From Lachnospiraceae bacterium (lineage in GTDB: Bacteria > Bacillota > Clostridia > Lachnospirales > Lachnospiraceae), in NCBI GenBank assembly GCA_910576335.1, contig CAJTIU010000025.1, forward strand, positions 1 to 64,000: DNA of 64,000 nt, written 5' to 3'. How positions within the stretch are numbered: the stretch's first letter is position 1; each line of letters opens with the position of its first letter. The position numbers and the translations under genes are program-made. Below, piece by piece: positions 63,982-64,000 of this stretch. Below the pieces are notes generated by a model that saw only the letters and a program-made list of their open reading frames with translations, made no database searches and was not told the DNA's origin.

Positions 63982-64000
63982 TGTAACAAATGGGAAAATC
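63982..64000 (+). promoter_or_regulatory. Start of a second candidate ECF-sigma promoter, cut by the window edge
   Basis: TGTAACAAATGGGAAAATC matches 58237-58254 in its first 18 bases. The -10 part lies beyond the window. It would drive the next gene after the sigma operon. Confidence 0.45.

Noticed and set aside
1-64000. Possible reassignment of TAG to an amino acid in this genome
   Set aside because: TAG is the natural terminal codon of several full-length genes here (MATE 21309, GH13 22890, sbcC 32745, AAA gene 39751, anti-sigma 63899, the 1552-residue glycosidase 19454) with sensible C-termini. Only occasional suppression or mutation remains plausible.

Overview
The window looks like a chromosomal segment of a Gram-positive anaerobic gut bacterium of the Lachnospiraceae type (Clostridia). 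The grounds are the gene content: YesM/YesN-type two-component pairs, CUT1 sugar ABC transporters without their own ATPase, a tyrS T-box, a four-subunit 2-oxoacid:ferredoxin oxidoreductase, a PdaB-type sporulation deacetylase and BspA-like repeats. Strong AGGAGG ribosome sites and moderate G+C agree. No rRNA, tRNA or CRISPR array was recognised.

Layout. 1-600 is AT-rich and holds the start of an unidentified minus-strand gene with a leader that could be regulatory. 620-19454 is a co-directional glycan-use locus: cytoplasmic GH36-type enzyme, AllA-like protein, two very large secreted glycosidase-type proteins sharing the same C-terminal module, a histidine kinase/AraC-type regulator pair (with a 46-aa coupled ORF), and a lipoprotein plus two permeases. 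I infer alpha-linked host or plant glycans, possibly mucin O-glycans. 19957-28090 holds a MATE pump, a GH13 enzyme, metY-type sulfhydrylase, a LysR regulator, tyrS with its T-box, a PadR remnant and a self-regulated TetR gene. 28425-32745 is sbcDC.

32848-40863 is the most striking part. A PdaB-like polysaccharide deacetylase gene is cut at codons 177-178 by about 7.24 kb of DNA carrying a large serine recombinase. Both junctions share GTGGAC, and removing the insert rejoins the gene exactly in frame through the conserved WSVD/SLDW motif. This is the arrangement of skin-type and SP-beta-type sporulation gene interruptions. Cargo includes a broken cI-like regulator, a broken secreted protein, an AAA-ATPase/PD-(D/E)XK protein and a small exported protein.

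40864-42056 holds an IS91-type transposase remnant. 42057-46874 is an ACT/TM1266-like regulator, the four oxidoreductase subunits and an NSS amino-acid transporter, suggesting amino-acid-derived 2-oxoacid oxidation. RecQ follows, then a fructoside operon (LacI regulator, ABC transporter, GH32) with very clear operators. 55-64 kb is decayed and repetitive: two copies of an ECF sigma/anti-sigma pair (first broken, second intact), a matrixin-type protease, a truncated V8-type protease, transposase remnants and small exported proteins.

Two patterns run through the window. A palindrome family built on GGGGACGGGG sits in gaps and supplies the last codons of several genes. Three otherwise open genes are interrupted by a single in-frame TAG (3734, 34085 minus strand, 51182); TAG is also used as an apparently normal stop in several genes here, so nonsense mutation or sequence error is likelier than recoding.
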